From assembly GCF_002237655.1 (NCBI RefSeq), contig NZ_NOKT01000019.1:62001-126000 (forward strand): 64,000 nucleotides of DNA, in the 5' to 3' direction. Under the pieces are notes generated by a model. That model saw nothing but the letters and a program-made list of their open reading frames with translations, made no database searches and was not told the DNA's origin. The stretch comes from Streptomyces sp. XY006. Lineage in GTDB: Bacteria; Actinomycetota; Actinomycetes; Streptomycetales; Streptomycetaceae. Position 1 is the stretch's first letter. Every line of letters starts with the position of its first letter. Of the stretch, positions 24,577 to 33,317 are shown piece by piece. The position numbers were made by a program, and so were the translations under genes.

Positions 24577-24652
24577 CCGGAACCTCCCACGCCGTCGCAG
24601 CCGGATCTGTGAACTTCTCACTGTGCCCCGATATTTTCCGGTGCGCGAGGGA

Positions 24653-24710
24653 TTGACGCCCAACTTCAGCCGTTCCACCCTCTGTTAGCGAGTCGACTCG
24701 ACGTGTTAAC
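24653..24710 (+). promoter_or_regulatory. Promoter and palindromic operator of the polyol ABC operon
   Basis: TTGACG (24653-24658), 17-bp spacer and CACCCT (24676-24681) form a possible promoter. CGAGTCGACTCG (24689-24700), a perfect 12-bp palindrome, sits at the expected start point and is framed by GTTA (24684-24687) and TAAC (24707-24710). The DeoR protein in the operon is the likely ligand-controlled repressor. Confidence 0.5.
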
Positions 24711-24732
24711 CAGGCTCCACGCGGAGGTACGG

Positions 24733-26154
24733 ATGGACACGCACGTGCACGACCGCCGGCGCTTCCTCGCCCTCGCCGCCGGGGCCGCAGCCGCCCCGCT
24801 GCTCACGGCCTGCGGCGCCGGTTTCGGCGGGAACGACAGCAAGAGCGACGGGTCCGCCGCCGACGACATCACCGGCTCCTTCGACTGGAAGCGGGAGAAG
24901 GGCACGACGGTCAAGGCGCTGCTCAACAAGCACCCGTACACGGACGCCCTCATCGCCGACCTGAAGTCCTTCACCGCGCGGACCGGCATCGAGGTCGAGT
25001 ACGACGTCTTCCCCGAGGACAACTACTTCGACAAGCTCACCGTCGACCTGTCCAGCGGGCGGGCCTCCTACGACGTCTTCATGCTGGGCGCGTACATGGT
25101 GTGGCAGTACGGGCCGCCCGGCTGGCTGGAGGACCTCGGTCCCTGGATGCGCAACTCCGCGGCCACGGGCGACGAATGGGACCGGGCGGACTTCTTCCCG
25201 AACCTGCTGCAGGCCGACCAGTGGTCGCTGAAGGCGGGCGCGCCGCTCGGCCGGGGCGGGCAGTACGCGCTGCCGTGGGGCTGGGAGACCAACGTCGTCG
25301 CCTACAACACCGAGGTGTTCGGCAAGCTCGGCCTGAAACCGGCGGAGTCCTTCGACGAACTGACCGAACTGGCCGGGACCATCAAGCGGAAGGCCCCGGG
25401 CGCGGGCTTCGACGGCATGTACGGGATCGCCGTCCGCGGCTCCCGGAGCTGGGCCACCATCCACCCGGGCTTCATGACGATGTACGCCCGCAACGGCCTG
25501 AAGGACTTCACGGTCGACGGCGGAAAGCTCACCCCCGCCATGAACAGCCCCGAGGCCGTCGCCTTCACTGAGGACTGGGCCCGGATGGTGAAGCGCGGCG
25601 GGCCGCCGTCCTGGACCTCCTACACCTGGTACCAGTGCTCCAGCGACCTGGGCGCGAAGAAGGCGGGGATGCTGTTCGACGCCGACACGGCCGCCTACTT
25701 CCAGGCGGTGAAGGGCGCCAGCCCCGCCTCCGGGAAGATCGCCTTCCACCCCGGTCCGAAGGGCCCTGACGGCTCCCTCGCCACCAACATGTGGATCTGG
25801 TCGCTCGGCATGAACGCCAAGAGCAAGAAGAAGAGCGCCAGTTGGCTGTTCCTGCAGTGGGCCACCGGCAAGGAGCACCTGCGCAAGAGCGCGATCACCC
25901 ACAACCACATCGACCCCGTGCGCAAGTCGGTCGCCGAGGACGCCGCCTACAAGGACAAGATGCGGCACCTGCCGGGCTTCCTGGAGACCTTCGAGACGGT
26001 CGTCGACCAGACGAGGATCCAGTTCACCCCGCAGGCGCAGTTCTTCGACGCGACGACCAGCTGGGCCGCGGCCCTCCAGGAGATCTACGGCGGCAAGGGG
26101 GCGCAGTCGGTGCTGAACGGGCTGGCGGACGACCTCGCCGCCAAGGTGGGCTAG
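24733..26154 (+). CDS. Carbohydrate ABC transporter substrate-binding lipoprotein
   Basis: 473 aa from ATG 24733 (GGAGG upstream). DRRRFLALAAG is a Tat-like signal and LTAC puts the lipidated Cys at residue 27. The mature protein is a family-1 solute-binding protein: FTARTGIEVEYDVFPEDNYFDKLTVDLSSGRASYDVFMLG, YALPWGWETNVVAYNTEVF and many Trp/Tyr residues expected in a sugar pocket. It starts a tightly packed nine-gene run, with gaps of 26 bp or less and ATGA overlaps. Substrate probably a polyol or small carbohydrate, judged from the kinases downstream. Confidence 0.88.
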   Translation: MDTHVHDRRRFLALAAGAAAAPLLTACGAGFGGNDSKSDGSAADDITGSFDWKREKGTTVKALLNKHPYTDALIADLKSFTARTGIEVEYDVFPEDNYFDKLTVDLSSGRASYDVFMLGAYMVWQYGPPGWLEDLGPWMRNSAATGDEWDRADFFPNLLQADQWSLKAGAPLGRGGQYALPWGWETNVVAYNTEVFGKLGLKPAESFDELTELAGTIKRKAPGAGFDGMYGIAVRGSRSWATIHPGFMTMYARNGLKDFTVDGGKLTPAMNSPEAVAFTEDWARMVKRGGPPSWTSYTWYQCSSDLGAKKAGMLFDADTAAYFQAVKGASPASGKIAFHPGPKGPDGSLATNMWIWSLGMNAKSKKKSASWLFLQWATGKEHLRKSAITHNHIDPVRKSVAEDAAYKDKMRHLPGFLETFETVVDQTRIQFTPQAQFFDATTSWAAALQEIYGGKGAQSVLNGLADDLAAKVG

Positions 26155-26156
26155 CC

Positions 26157-27035
26157 GTGCGGCCGGCGCTGCGCCCGTACCTCCTGATCGTCCCGGCCCT
26201 GCTGCTGACCGGCGGGATCCTCTACCCCTTCGGGCTCGGGCTGTACTACACGCTGTTCGACTTCTCGGCGAGCAAACCGCAGCCGGACATGGTGCGGCTC
26301 GAGAACTACCGAGCCGTCTTCACCCAGGAGGCGTTCTGGAACTCGGCGTGGGTGACCGTGCTGTACGCGGTCGGCGCCGCGCTCGCCGAGACCGTGCTGG
26401 GCGTGTCCGTCGCCCTGCTGCTGCACCGTTCGACCGTCGTCGGGCGGGTCCTGGAGAAGATCCTGATCCTGCCGCTGATGATCGCCCCGGTGATCGCGGC
26501 GATCATCTGGAAGCTGATGCTCCAGCCCTCGGTGGGGGTGGTGAACCACCTGCTGAAGCCGTTCGGTCTGGGCGGGGTGCAGTGGACCGACACCCCGACG
26601 GGCGCCCTGCTGTCGTCGATCGCCGTGGACGTGTGGGTCTACACGCCGTTCGTGGCGATCCTCGCCCTGGCCGGTCTGCGGTCGCTGCCCGCCTCCCCGT
26701 TCGAGGCGGCGGCCGTGGACGGCGCGGGGTGGTGGTACACCTTCCGGCGGCTGACCCTGCCGATGCTGTGGCCGTACGTCCTGGTGGCGGTGATCTTCCG
26801 GTTCATGGACTCGCTGAAGGTGTTCGACATCATCTACGCCCTGACCGAGGGCGGGCCGGGCGACTCCACGGTCGTGCTGCAGATCCGGGCGTACCTGGAG
26901 GCCATCCGCTTCCAGCGCTACTCCTTCGGGATCTCCTACACGATCGTGCTGTGGGCCGTGGTGTACCTGGCGGCGATGGTGCTGGTGAAGCACCTGGGGA
27001 AGATCCAGCGGAAGGCCGCGGAGGTCACCACATGA
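26157..27035 (+). CDS. Carbohydrate ABC transporter permease (MalF/UgpA-type)
   Basis: 292 aa from GTG 26157, two bases after the previous stop, with AAGGTGGG upstream. Six membrane segments and the EAA loop LPASPFEAAAVDGAGWWYTFRRLTLPMLWPYVLVAVIFRFMDSLKVFDIIYALTEGGP. This is the typical MalF/UgpA C-terminal pattern. It pairs with the following permease to form the channel. Its stop overlaps the next start. Confidence 0.92.
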   Translation: MRPALRPYLLIVPALLLTGGILYPFGLGLYYTLFDFSASKPQPDMVRLENYRAVFTQEAFWNSAWVTVLYAVGAALAETVLGVSVALLLHRSTVVGRVLEKILILPLMIAPVIAAIIWKLMLQPSVGVVNHLLKPFGLGGVQWTDTPTGALLSSIAVDVWVYTPFVAILALAGLRSLPASPFEAAAVDGAGWWYTFRRLTLPMLWPYVLVAVIFRFMDSLKVFDIIYALTEGGPGDSTVVLQIRAYLEAIRFQRYSFGISYTIVLWAVVYLAAMVLVKHLGKIQRKAAEVTT

Positions 27036-27856
27036 GGAAACGTGCCCTGGGGTGGCTGGGGGACGCCGCCCTGATCCTCTACTTCGTCTTCGCGCTGTTC
27101 CCGATCGCCTGGATGGTGATCCTGTCGCTGAAGCCGGCGGACCAGCTGTTCTCCACCTACTTCTCCTTCTCCCCCACCCTCGACGGCTACCGGACGGTCC
27201 TCGGCGACAGCGAGGGCATCCCGTTCGTGCGGTTCTTCGTCAACAGCCTGGTGGTGTCGGTCGGCGCGGTCGCGCTGTCGCTGGTGGTGGGGCTGCCGGC
27301 GGCGTACGCCTCGGCCCGGTGGCGGTTCAAGGGCTCCGAGAACCTGATGTTCACGCTGCTGTCGTTCCGCTTCGCGCCCGAACTGACCGTGATCATCCCG
27401 CTGTTCGTGCTGTACCAGAAGCTCGGTCTGTTCGACACGTACGTCGGCATGGTGTGGGTGCTGCAACTGGTGACGCTGCCGCTGATCGTGTGGATCATGC
27501 GGTCCTACTTCGCCGACCTCACCCCCGAGCTGGAACAGGCGGCCCTGCTGGACGGCTACACGCGCAAGCAGGCCTTCTTCAAGGTGGCCCTGCCCCTGGT
27601 CAAGCCCGGCATCGCGGCGGTGTCGCTGCTGGCGTTCATCTTCGCCTGGAACAACTTCGTCTTCCCGCTGATCCTCACCTCCAACGAGGCCCAGACGGTG
27701 ACCGTGGGCGCCCTGTCCTTCCTCGGCGGGGACCGGCCCAAGTACAACCTCACGGCCGCCGCCGCGCTCGTGTCGGTCGTCCCGCCGCTGCTGCTGGCGC
27801 TGACGATCCAGCGGTATCTGGTGCGGGGCCTGTCGTTCGGGGCGGTGAAGTCGTGA
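27032..27856 (+). CDS. Carbohydrate ABC transporter permease (MalG/UgpE-type)
   Basis: 274 aa. Six membrane segments, with PADQLFSTYFSFSPTLDGYRTVLG and the EAA loop LTPELEQAALLDGYTRKQAFFKVALPLVKPGIAAVSLLAFIFAWNNFVFPLIL. ATGA overlap upstream and GTGA overlap downstream indicate translational coupling. Half of the predicted membrane channel. Confidence 0.92.
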   Translation: MRKRALGWLGDAALILYFVFALFPIAWMVILSLKPADQLFSTYFSFSPTLDGYRTVLGDSEGIPFVRFFVNSLVVSVGAVALSLVVGLPAAYASARWRFKGSENLMFTLLSFRFAPELTVIIPLFVLYQKLGLFDTYVGMVWVLQLVTLPLIVWIMRSYFADLTPELEQAALLDGYTRKQAFFKVALPLVKPGIAAVSLLAFIFAWNNFVFPLILTSNEAQTVTVGALSFLGGDRPKYNLTAAAALVSVVPPLLLALTIQRYLVRGLSFGAVKS

Positions 27857-28941
27857 TCCGGTTGAGCGGGATACGCAAGGCGTACGGGAAGACCCTCGCC
27901 CTCGACGAGCTCGAACTGGAGGTGCGGGAAGGCGAGTTCTTCTGTCTGCTGGGCCCGTCGGGCGCGGGCAAGACGACGACCCTGAAAACCGTCGCCGGAC
28001 TCGAACGGCCCGACTCCGGCACGGTTCTGCTCGGCGGCGAGGACATGCGGGGCGTCGAACCGTACGACCGGGGCGTGGCCATGTGCTTCGAGAGCTACGC
28101 CCTCTACCCGCACCGCTCCGCCTACGACAACCTCGCCTCGCCCCTGCGTTCGCCCCGGCACCGGCTGCCCGCCGCCGAGGCCCGGCAGCGCATCGGCGCG
28201 ATCGCCGAACTGCTCGGCATCTCCGGGCTGCTGGACCGGCCCGTGGGCCAGTTGTCCAACGGCCAGCGGCAGCGGGTCGCCCTCGGCCGGGTGCTGGTCC
28301 GCCCGGCCCGGGCCTTCCTGCTCGACGAGCCGCTGTCCCACCTCGACGCCAAGCTGCGCCAGCAGATGCGGGCGGAGCTGAAGGCCATCGGGGCCGTGCA
28401 GCGCACCACGACCCTCTACGTCACCCACGACTCGGTCGAGGCACTGGCACTGGGCGACCGGATCGGGGTCATCCGCGAGGGGCGGATCGTGCAGACGGGC
28501 ACGCGGGAGGAGATCTGGTACCGGCCCCACGACACCGAGGTCGCGCGGGCCTTCGGCCGGCCCCGGATCAACCTGCTGCCGGGGGTGGTGGCGGAGGGCG
28601 GGGTGCGGTCGGACGGCGGGGTGGAACTGCCGGTCCGTACGCGGGCCGCGGCGGGCACGGACGTCCTGGTCGGCATCCGCCCCCGGGACCTCGCCCTCGG
28701 CGGCGAGGGCCACGAACTGACCGGGACCGTGTACATCACCGAGGTGCTCGGCCGGTCCGTGGAGGTCACCGTCCGCCTCGGGACCGGGCAGCGGCGGGTC
28801 TCGCTCGTGGCGCCCCGGGCCGACGCGGCGCGCCTTCGTCCGGACGATCCGGTACGGCTCGTGGTCCGGCCTGAGAACCTGCTGCTGTTCGAGGCCGACC
28901 GGCCGGAACGACCGGGACGACGGATAGAGACACAGCCATGA
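27853..28941 (+). CDS. ABC transporter ATPase 1 (MalK/UgpC-type) with Glu in the Q-loop
   Basis: 362 aa from GTG 27853. Walker A GPSGAGKTT (residues 34-42), signature LSNGQRQR, Walker B FLLDEPLSHLD and VTHDSVEAL are present, followed by a C-terminal OB/TOBE regulatory domain. The Q-loop reads MCFESYALYPH: residue 80 is Glu (codon GAG) where MalK-type proteins have Gln. A second, different ATPase lies two genes on and has the same change. The two probably form a heterodimer serving the permease pair, as in glycerol-type GlpS/GlpT systems (inference). Confidence 0.9.
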   Translation: MIRLSGIRKAYGKTLALDELELEVREGEFFCLLGPSGAGKTTTLKTVAGLERPDSGTVLLGGEDMRGVEPYDRGVAMCFESYALYPHRSAYDNLASPLRSPRHRLPAAEARQRIGAIAELLGISGLLDRPVGQLSNGQRQRVALGRVLVRPARAFLLDEPLSHLDAKLRQQMRAELKAIGAVQRTTTLYVTHDSVEALALGDRIGVIREGRIVQTGTREEIWYRPHDTEVARAFGRPRINLLPGVVAEGGVRSDGGVELPVRTRAAAGTDVLVGIRPRDLALGGEGHELTGTVYITEVLGRSVEVTVRLGTGQRRVSLVAPRADAARLRPDDPVRLVVRPENLLLFEADRPERPGRRIETQP

Positions 28942-29762
28942 GCAACAGCAGCGGTGGACAGCAGGGGCCCGCGGCGCGGCAGGCCGCCATGGCCGAGCGG
29001 GTGCTGGCCGACGGCTCGGCGACGGCGGCGGAGCTGGCCGAGCGGTTCGGGGTGAGCCTGATGACCATCCACCGGGACCTGGACGAGCTCGAACGGCAGG
29101 GCATCGTACGGAAGTTCCGCGGCGGGGTGACCGCGCAGCCGTCGGGTGTCTTCGAGTCGAACGTGCAGTACCGGCTGAAGACCATGCGGGCCGAGAAGGC
29201 CGCCGTCGCCGAGCACGCCCTGCGGATGGTGGAGCCCGGCATGGCGATCCTGCTCGACGACTCCACGTCCACCCTGGAGATAGCCAGGCGGCTGCGCACG
29301 GGCGAGGTCACGCCCCTGACGGTCGTCACCAACTTCCTGGAGGCGATCAACCTCCTGGCCGACCAGCGGGGCATCCATCTGATGGCCCTCGGCGGCGACT
29401 ACGACCCGCTGCACTCCTCGTTCCTGGGGGTCTCGTGCGTGGAGGCGGTCCAGCAGCTGCGGGTGGACGTGTGCTTCGCGTCGACGTCGGCCGTGCACGG
29501 GGGTCACGCGTACCACCAGGAGCAGCACATCGTGTCCGTGAAGCGGGCGATGCTCGACGCGGCCGCCCGGAACGTGCTGCTGATCGACCACACCAAGCTC
29601 GGCCGGGTCGCCCTGCACCGGGTCGTGCCGCTGTCCCGCTTCGACACGGTCCTCGTGGACGACGGGGCGTCGGCGCAGGCGCTGCGGGACCTGGACGAGC
29701 ACAAGGTCCGTTACGAGGTTTGCGCGATGAAGGGCGGCCATGACGGGACTGGAGCTCCGTGA
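28938..29762 (+). CDS. DeoR/GlpR-family transcriptional regulator
   Basis: 274 aa. DeoR helix-turn-helix ATAAELAERFGVSLMTIHRDLDELERQGIVRKFRGGV (residues about 28-65). A sugar-phosphate-sensing domain follows with LDDSTSTLEIARRL, VVTNFLEAINLL, GGDYDPLHSSFLG and LLIDHTKLGRVAL. DeoR proteins repress catabolic operons and release on binding a phosphorylated intermediate. Its position inside the operon, overlapping both neighbours, makes the operon promoter and palindrome at 24689-24700 the obvious target. Confidence 0.9.
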   Translation: MSNSSGGQQGPAARQAAMAERVLADGSATAAELAERFGVSLMTIHRDLDELERQGIVRKFRGGVTAQPSGVFESNVQYRLKTMRAEKAAVAEHALRMVEPGMAILLDDSTSTLEIARRLRTGEVTPLTVVTNFLEAINLLADQRGIHLMALGGDYDPLHSSFLGVSCVEAVQQLRVDVCFASTSAVHGGHAYHQEQHIVSVKRAMLDAAARNVLLIDHTKLGRVALHRVVPLSRFDTVLVDDGASAQALRDLDEHKVRYEVCAMKGGHDGTGAP

Positions 29763-30819
29763 GCTGAGGAAGACCTACCGGGCCCGGGGGCGGCCCGCGG
29801 TGGACGCCGTCCGCGGGATCGACCTGAGTCTGCGGTCCGGGGAACTGCTCGGGCTGCTCGGGCCGTCCGGCTGCGGCAAGTCGACCACGTTACGGATGAT
29901 CGCCGGGCTGGAGTCCGTCACCGGCGGGGACATCCTGGTCGGCGGCGCTTCGGTGGTGGAACGGCCGGCGCAGCGGCGCAACATCGGGGTCGCGTTCGAG
30001 AACTACGCGCTGTATCCGCCGCTGTCGGTCGCGGAGAACCTGGCGTTCGGGCTGAGGGCCCGGCGCAGGTCCGCCCGGGGTGACGTCGACCGCAAGGTGC
30101 GGGAGATCGCCGAGCGGGTCGGCCTGACCGAGCTGCTGGACGCCCGCCCGGCCGGTCTGTCCAGCGGCCAGAAGCAGCGCGTCTCGCTCGCCCGGGCCCT
30201 GATCCGCGAACCGGACGTGCTGCTGCTCGACGAGCCCCTCTCCCATCTGGACGCGGCCCAGCGCGACACCACCCGCCGTGAACTCAAGCGCATCCAGCAG
30301 GACCTGGGCCACACCACCATCCTGGTCACCCACGACCAGGAGGAGGCCCTCTCCCTCGCCGACCGGATCGCCGTCATGAAGGACGGCGTCATCCAGCAGC
30401 TCGGCACTCCCTACGAGATCTACGACAGCCCGGCCAACGTCTTCGTCGCGGACTTCGTCGGCGAACCCGCGATCACGCTGCTGCCCGGAGTCGCCGACGG
30501 CGACGGCCACGCCCGCCTGTCCGGCGCGGTGCGGCTCGCCCTGCCCGTGCCCGTGGAGCAAGGCCGCGCGGTGGTGGTCGGCATCCGCCCCGAGGACGTG
30601 CGGCTCACCGCCGAGGGCGGCCTGCCCGCCCGGGTCGTCGCGCACGAGCCGCTGCTGGAGTCGGGCCTGGCGACCCTCGCCCTCGACGGCGTCAACCGGC
30701 ACCTGGTCGTCCTCACCGACCCCGAGGTGCGGCTCGCCCACGACGACCGGGTCCGGGTCGCCGCGGATCGGGCACACACCCATGTCTTCGACGCCGAGAC
30801 AGGAGACTCCCTGCGATGA
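29740..30819 (+). CDS. ABC transporter ATPase 2 (MalK/UgpC-type), Glu in the Q-loop, TTA codon
   Basis: 359 aa, start overlapping the regulator by 23 bp. Walker A GPSGCGKST (41-49), signature LSSGQKQR, Walker B LLLDEPLSHLD, VTHDQEEAL and a TOBE domain. The Q-loop is VAFENYALYPP with Glu87 in place of Gln. Leu51, directly after Walker A, is encoded by TTA at 29890-29892, the rare codon read only by the bldA tRNA in Streptomyces. Full translation should thus be developmentally timed. Differs clearly from ATPase 1 in sequence. Confidence 0.9.
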   Translation: MTGLELRELRKTYRARGRPAVDAVRGIDLSLRSGELLGLLGPSGCGKSTTLRMIAGLESVTGGDILVGGASVVERPAQRRNIGVAFENYALYPPLSVAENLAFGLRARRRSARGDVDRKVREIAERVGLTELLDARPAGLSSGQKQRVSLARALIREPDVLLLDEPLSHLDAAQRDTTRRELKRIQQDLGHTTILVTHDQEEALSLADRIAVMKDGVIQQLGTPYEIYDSPANVFVADFVGEPAITLLPGVADGDGHARLSGAVRLALPVPVEQGRAVVVGIRPEDVRLTAEGGLPARVVAHEPLLESGLATLALDGVNRHLVVLTDPEVRLAHDDRVRVAADRAHTHVFDAETGDSLR

Positions 30820-31847
30820 CTGCCGAGAACAGCGTGCGTGTCGTGGCCGCCGGCGACCACTTCGTCCTGCCGTCGCTGATCACCCGGGCGGTGCAGCGCG
30901 ATGTCGAGCGGGCCGAGGTGCGGGAACTGCGGCTCGGCTGGCCGCTGGAGCCGTTCGGGCCGGTCGCCGAGGTGCGCGAGGCCAGTGACGCCGAGGACGA
31001 GATGATCGAGGCGCTGGCCGGGGCGCAGGTCCTCGTCACGCAGATGGGGCCGGTCACCGAGAAGGTCCTGGCCGCCTGCCCGGACCTGAGGCTGGTCGTG
31101 GTGTGCCGGGGCGGGCCGGTCAACGTCAACCTGGACGCGGCGATCCAGCACGACGTGCGGGTGTGCTTCGCGCCCGGCCGCAACGCCGCCGCCACCGCCG
31201 AGTTCACCCTCGCCCTGATGCTCTGCGCCCTGCGCCGCATTCCCCAGGCCCACGAGCCGCTCGCCCGGCGGGGCAGCTGGGAGGGGGCGTCGTACTACAC
31301 GTACGAGGAGAGCGGCCACGAGCTGGAGGACCTGCCCGTCGGGCTGGTCGGGTACGGGGCCGTCGGCAGCCGGGTCGCGCGCGTGCTGTGCGCGTTCGGG
31401 GCGCGGGTGATGGTGTACGACCCGTATGTGCACGGCGAGATCCACGGCCTGCGCATCGCCTCGCTCGACGACCTGCTGCGCCGCTCCCGGGTGATCACCC
31501 TGCACGCCCGGCTCACCCCCGAGACCCGGGGGCTGATCGGCGCACGCGAGCTGGGCCTGCTGCCGCGCGGGGCGGTGGTGGTGAACGTGGCCCGGGGCCC
31601 GCTGCTGGACGAGGACGCGCTGTGCGACGCGCTGGACAGCGGACAGGTCTCGGCGGCGGCGCTCGACACGTACGCCCAGGAGCCGCTGCCGGTGGAGTCC
31701 CGGCTGCGGGGATTCACCGGACGCGTGGTGCTCACGCCCCACCTGGGCGGCGCCTCGCGCGCGGTGGCGGAGAAGGCCGCGCGGATCGCCGCCGAGGAGG
31801 TGGGCCGCTGGGTGCGGGGAGAGCCGCTCGCGCACTGTCTGACCTGA
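30816..31847 (+). CDS. D-isomer-specific 2-hydroxyacid dehydrogenase family protein
   Basis: 343 aa. NAD-binding GLVGYGAVGSRVARVL (GxGxxG near residue 176), catalytic Arg in NVARGPLLDEDAL, Glu in TYAQEPLP and His in LTPHLGGAS: the full R-E-H set of the SerA/PdxB family. It oxidises a 2-hydroxyacid or reduces a 2-oxoacid with NAD(H). In this operon it may act on an acid derived from the phosphorylated polyol; the substrate is not known. ATGA overlap with ATPase 2. Confidence 0.9.
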   Translation: MTAENSVRVVAAGDHFVLPSLITRAVQRDVERAEVRELRLGWPLEPFGPVAEVREASDAEDEMIEALAGAQVLVTQMGPVTEKVLAACPDLRLVVVCRGGPVNVNLDAAIQHDVRVCFAPGRNAAATAEFTLALMLCALRRIPQAHEPLARRGSWEGASYYTYEESGHELEDLPVGLVGYGAVGSRVARVLCAFGARVMVYDPYVHGEIHGLRIASLDDLLRRSRVITLHARLTPETRGLIGARELGLLPRGAVVVNVARGPLLDEDALCDALDSGQVSAAALDTYAQEPLPVESRLRGFTGRVVLTPHLGGASRAVAEKAARIAAEEVGRWVRGEPLAHCLT

Positions 31848-31866
31848 CGACCCTGAGGAGAGCCGC

Positions 31867-33291
31867 ATGTACGTCGGGATCGATGTGGGCACGTCCGTGG
31901 TCAAGGCGGCGGCCTTCGACGCGGAGGGCCGCCAACTGGCGGTCGAGGCACGGCCGGTGGGCCTGTCCCTGCACGGCGGGGTCGTCGAGCAGGACATGGA
32001 GGAGGTGTACGGGGCGGTCACCGGCGTGCTCGGGGCGCTGACCGCCGCGGCGGCGGAGCCGGTGGAGTTCGCCGGGCTGACCGGGCAGGGCGACGGGGTG
32101 TGGCTGGTCGACGACGGGGGCCGGCCGGTGCGGGCGGCGGCCTCCTGGATGGACGGGCGCGCCCACGAACTGGTCGACCGGTGGCTCGCGGACGGCACGT
32201 TCGAGGCGGTGTTCCGGCGGACCGGGAGCGCGATGTTCCCCGGGTGCCCGGGGCCGCTGCTGGCCTGGCTCGACCGCCACGAGCCGAAGGCGCTGGACAC
32301 CGCGCGGGCCGCCCTGTACTGCAAGGACGTCGTCTTCCAGCGGCTGACGGGGGCCGGTCCGACGACGGACGTGTCGGACGCGTCCATGCCGTTCCTCGAC
32401 CCGCGCACCCGGACCTACGACGACCGGGTCGTCGAACTGCTCGGGCTGACCCACCGGCGGGGTCTGCTCGCCCCGGTCAGCGACCCGGTCGCCACGGCCG
32501 GGAGCCGGGGCGAGGGTCTGCCGGCCGGCACGCCGATCGCCGACGGCCCCTACGATCTGCCGGCCTGCGCGCTGGGCGCCGGGGTGACCTCCCCGGGCGA
32601 CGGGCTGCTGATCGTCGGCACCTGCCTGGCCAGTCTGGTCGCCACCACCGAGCTCGACCTGACGGGTGAACCGGCCGGGCTGTACATCTCCACGGACCGG
32701 CCCGGGCACTGGCTGCGCGCCATGCCCGCGATGGTGGGCACGGCCGCGCTGGACTGGGTGCTCTCGACGACCGGCGTACGGCACGACGAGGTGGACGGCC
32801 TGCTGGCGCGGACTCCGCCCGGCGCGCACGGCGTGCGCGTGCTGCCCTATTTCGCGCCCTCCGGCGAACGCGCCCCCTTCGTCGAGCCGCGGCTGCGCGC
32901 CGAACTCACCGGTGTCTGCCTGGAGTCGACCCGGGGCGATCTGGTCCGCGCCACCTGCGAGGGCATCGGGTACGCGGCCCGGCACTGCCTGGAGGCGGCG
33001 GGCCTGACGGGGAGCCTCGCCGTCTGCGGCGGGGGCACCCGCAGCCCCGCCTGGATGCGGCTGCTGGCGGACGTGCTCGGACGGCCCCTGCGGGTCGTCG
33101 AGGGCGAGGTGGGGGCGCGGGGGGCGGTGCTGGCGGCGGCCGAGCGGTTCGGGGCCGGGCTGGACGCCCGGGCGTGGACGAGGCCCACGGCGGTCGTCGA
33201 ACCGGACCCGGAACGGGCCGCGGCCTACACGGAGGGCTACGCGGAGCATCTGGAGCGGCTGGCCGGGGCGCGGGCCCGGGCACGTGCCTGA
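31867..33291 (+). CDS. FGGY-family carbohydrate kinase, EryA-like
   Basis: 474 aa from ATG 31867 (GAGGAGAG upstream). YVGIDVGTSVVKAAAFD at the start. LTGQGDGVWLVDDGGRPVRAAASWMDGRAHELV recalls erythritol kinase EryA more than xylulokinase. ATP-binding VCGGGTRSPAWMRLLADVLGRPL lies near residue 385. It phosphorylates the imported sugar or polyol in the cytoplasm. The substrate assignment to a four- or five-carbon polyol is inference. It is the second FGGY kinase of the locus and differs in its substrate-half sequence from the divergent one. Confidence 0.87.
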   Translation: MYVGIDVGTSVVKAAAFDAEGRQLAVEARPVGLSLHGGVVEQDMEEVYGAVTGVLGALTAAAAEPVEFAGLTGQGDGVWLVDDGGRPVRAAASWMDGRAHELVDRWLADGTFEAVFRRTGSAMFPGCPGPLLAWLDRHEPKALDTARAALYCKDVVFQRLTGAGPTTDVSDASMPFLDPRTRTYDDRVVELLGLTHRRGLLAPVSDPVATAGSRGEGLPAGTPIADGPYDLPACALGAGVTSPGDGLLIVGTCLASLVATTELDLTGEPAGLYISTDRPGHWLRAMPAMVGTAALDWVLSTTGVRHDEVDGLLARTPPGAHGVRVLPYFAPSGERAPFVEPRLRAELTGVCLESTRGDLVRATCEGIGYAARHCLEAAGLTGSLAVCGGGTRSPAWMRLLADVLGRPLRVVEGEVGARGAVLAAAERFGAGLDARAWTRPTAVVEPDPERAAAYTEGYAEHLERLAGARARARA

Positions 33292-33317
33292 ACGTCCCGT
33301 CGACGAAGGGGAATCGC

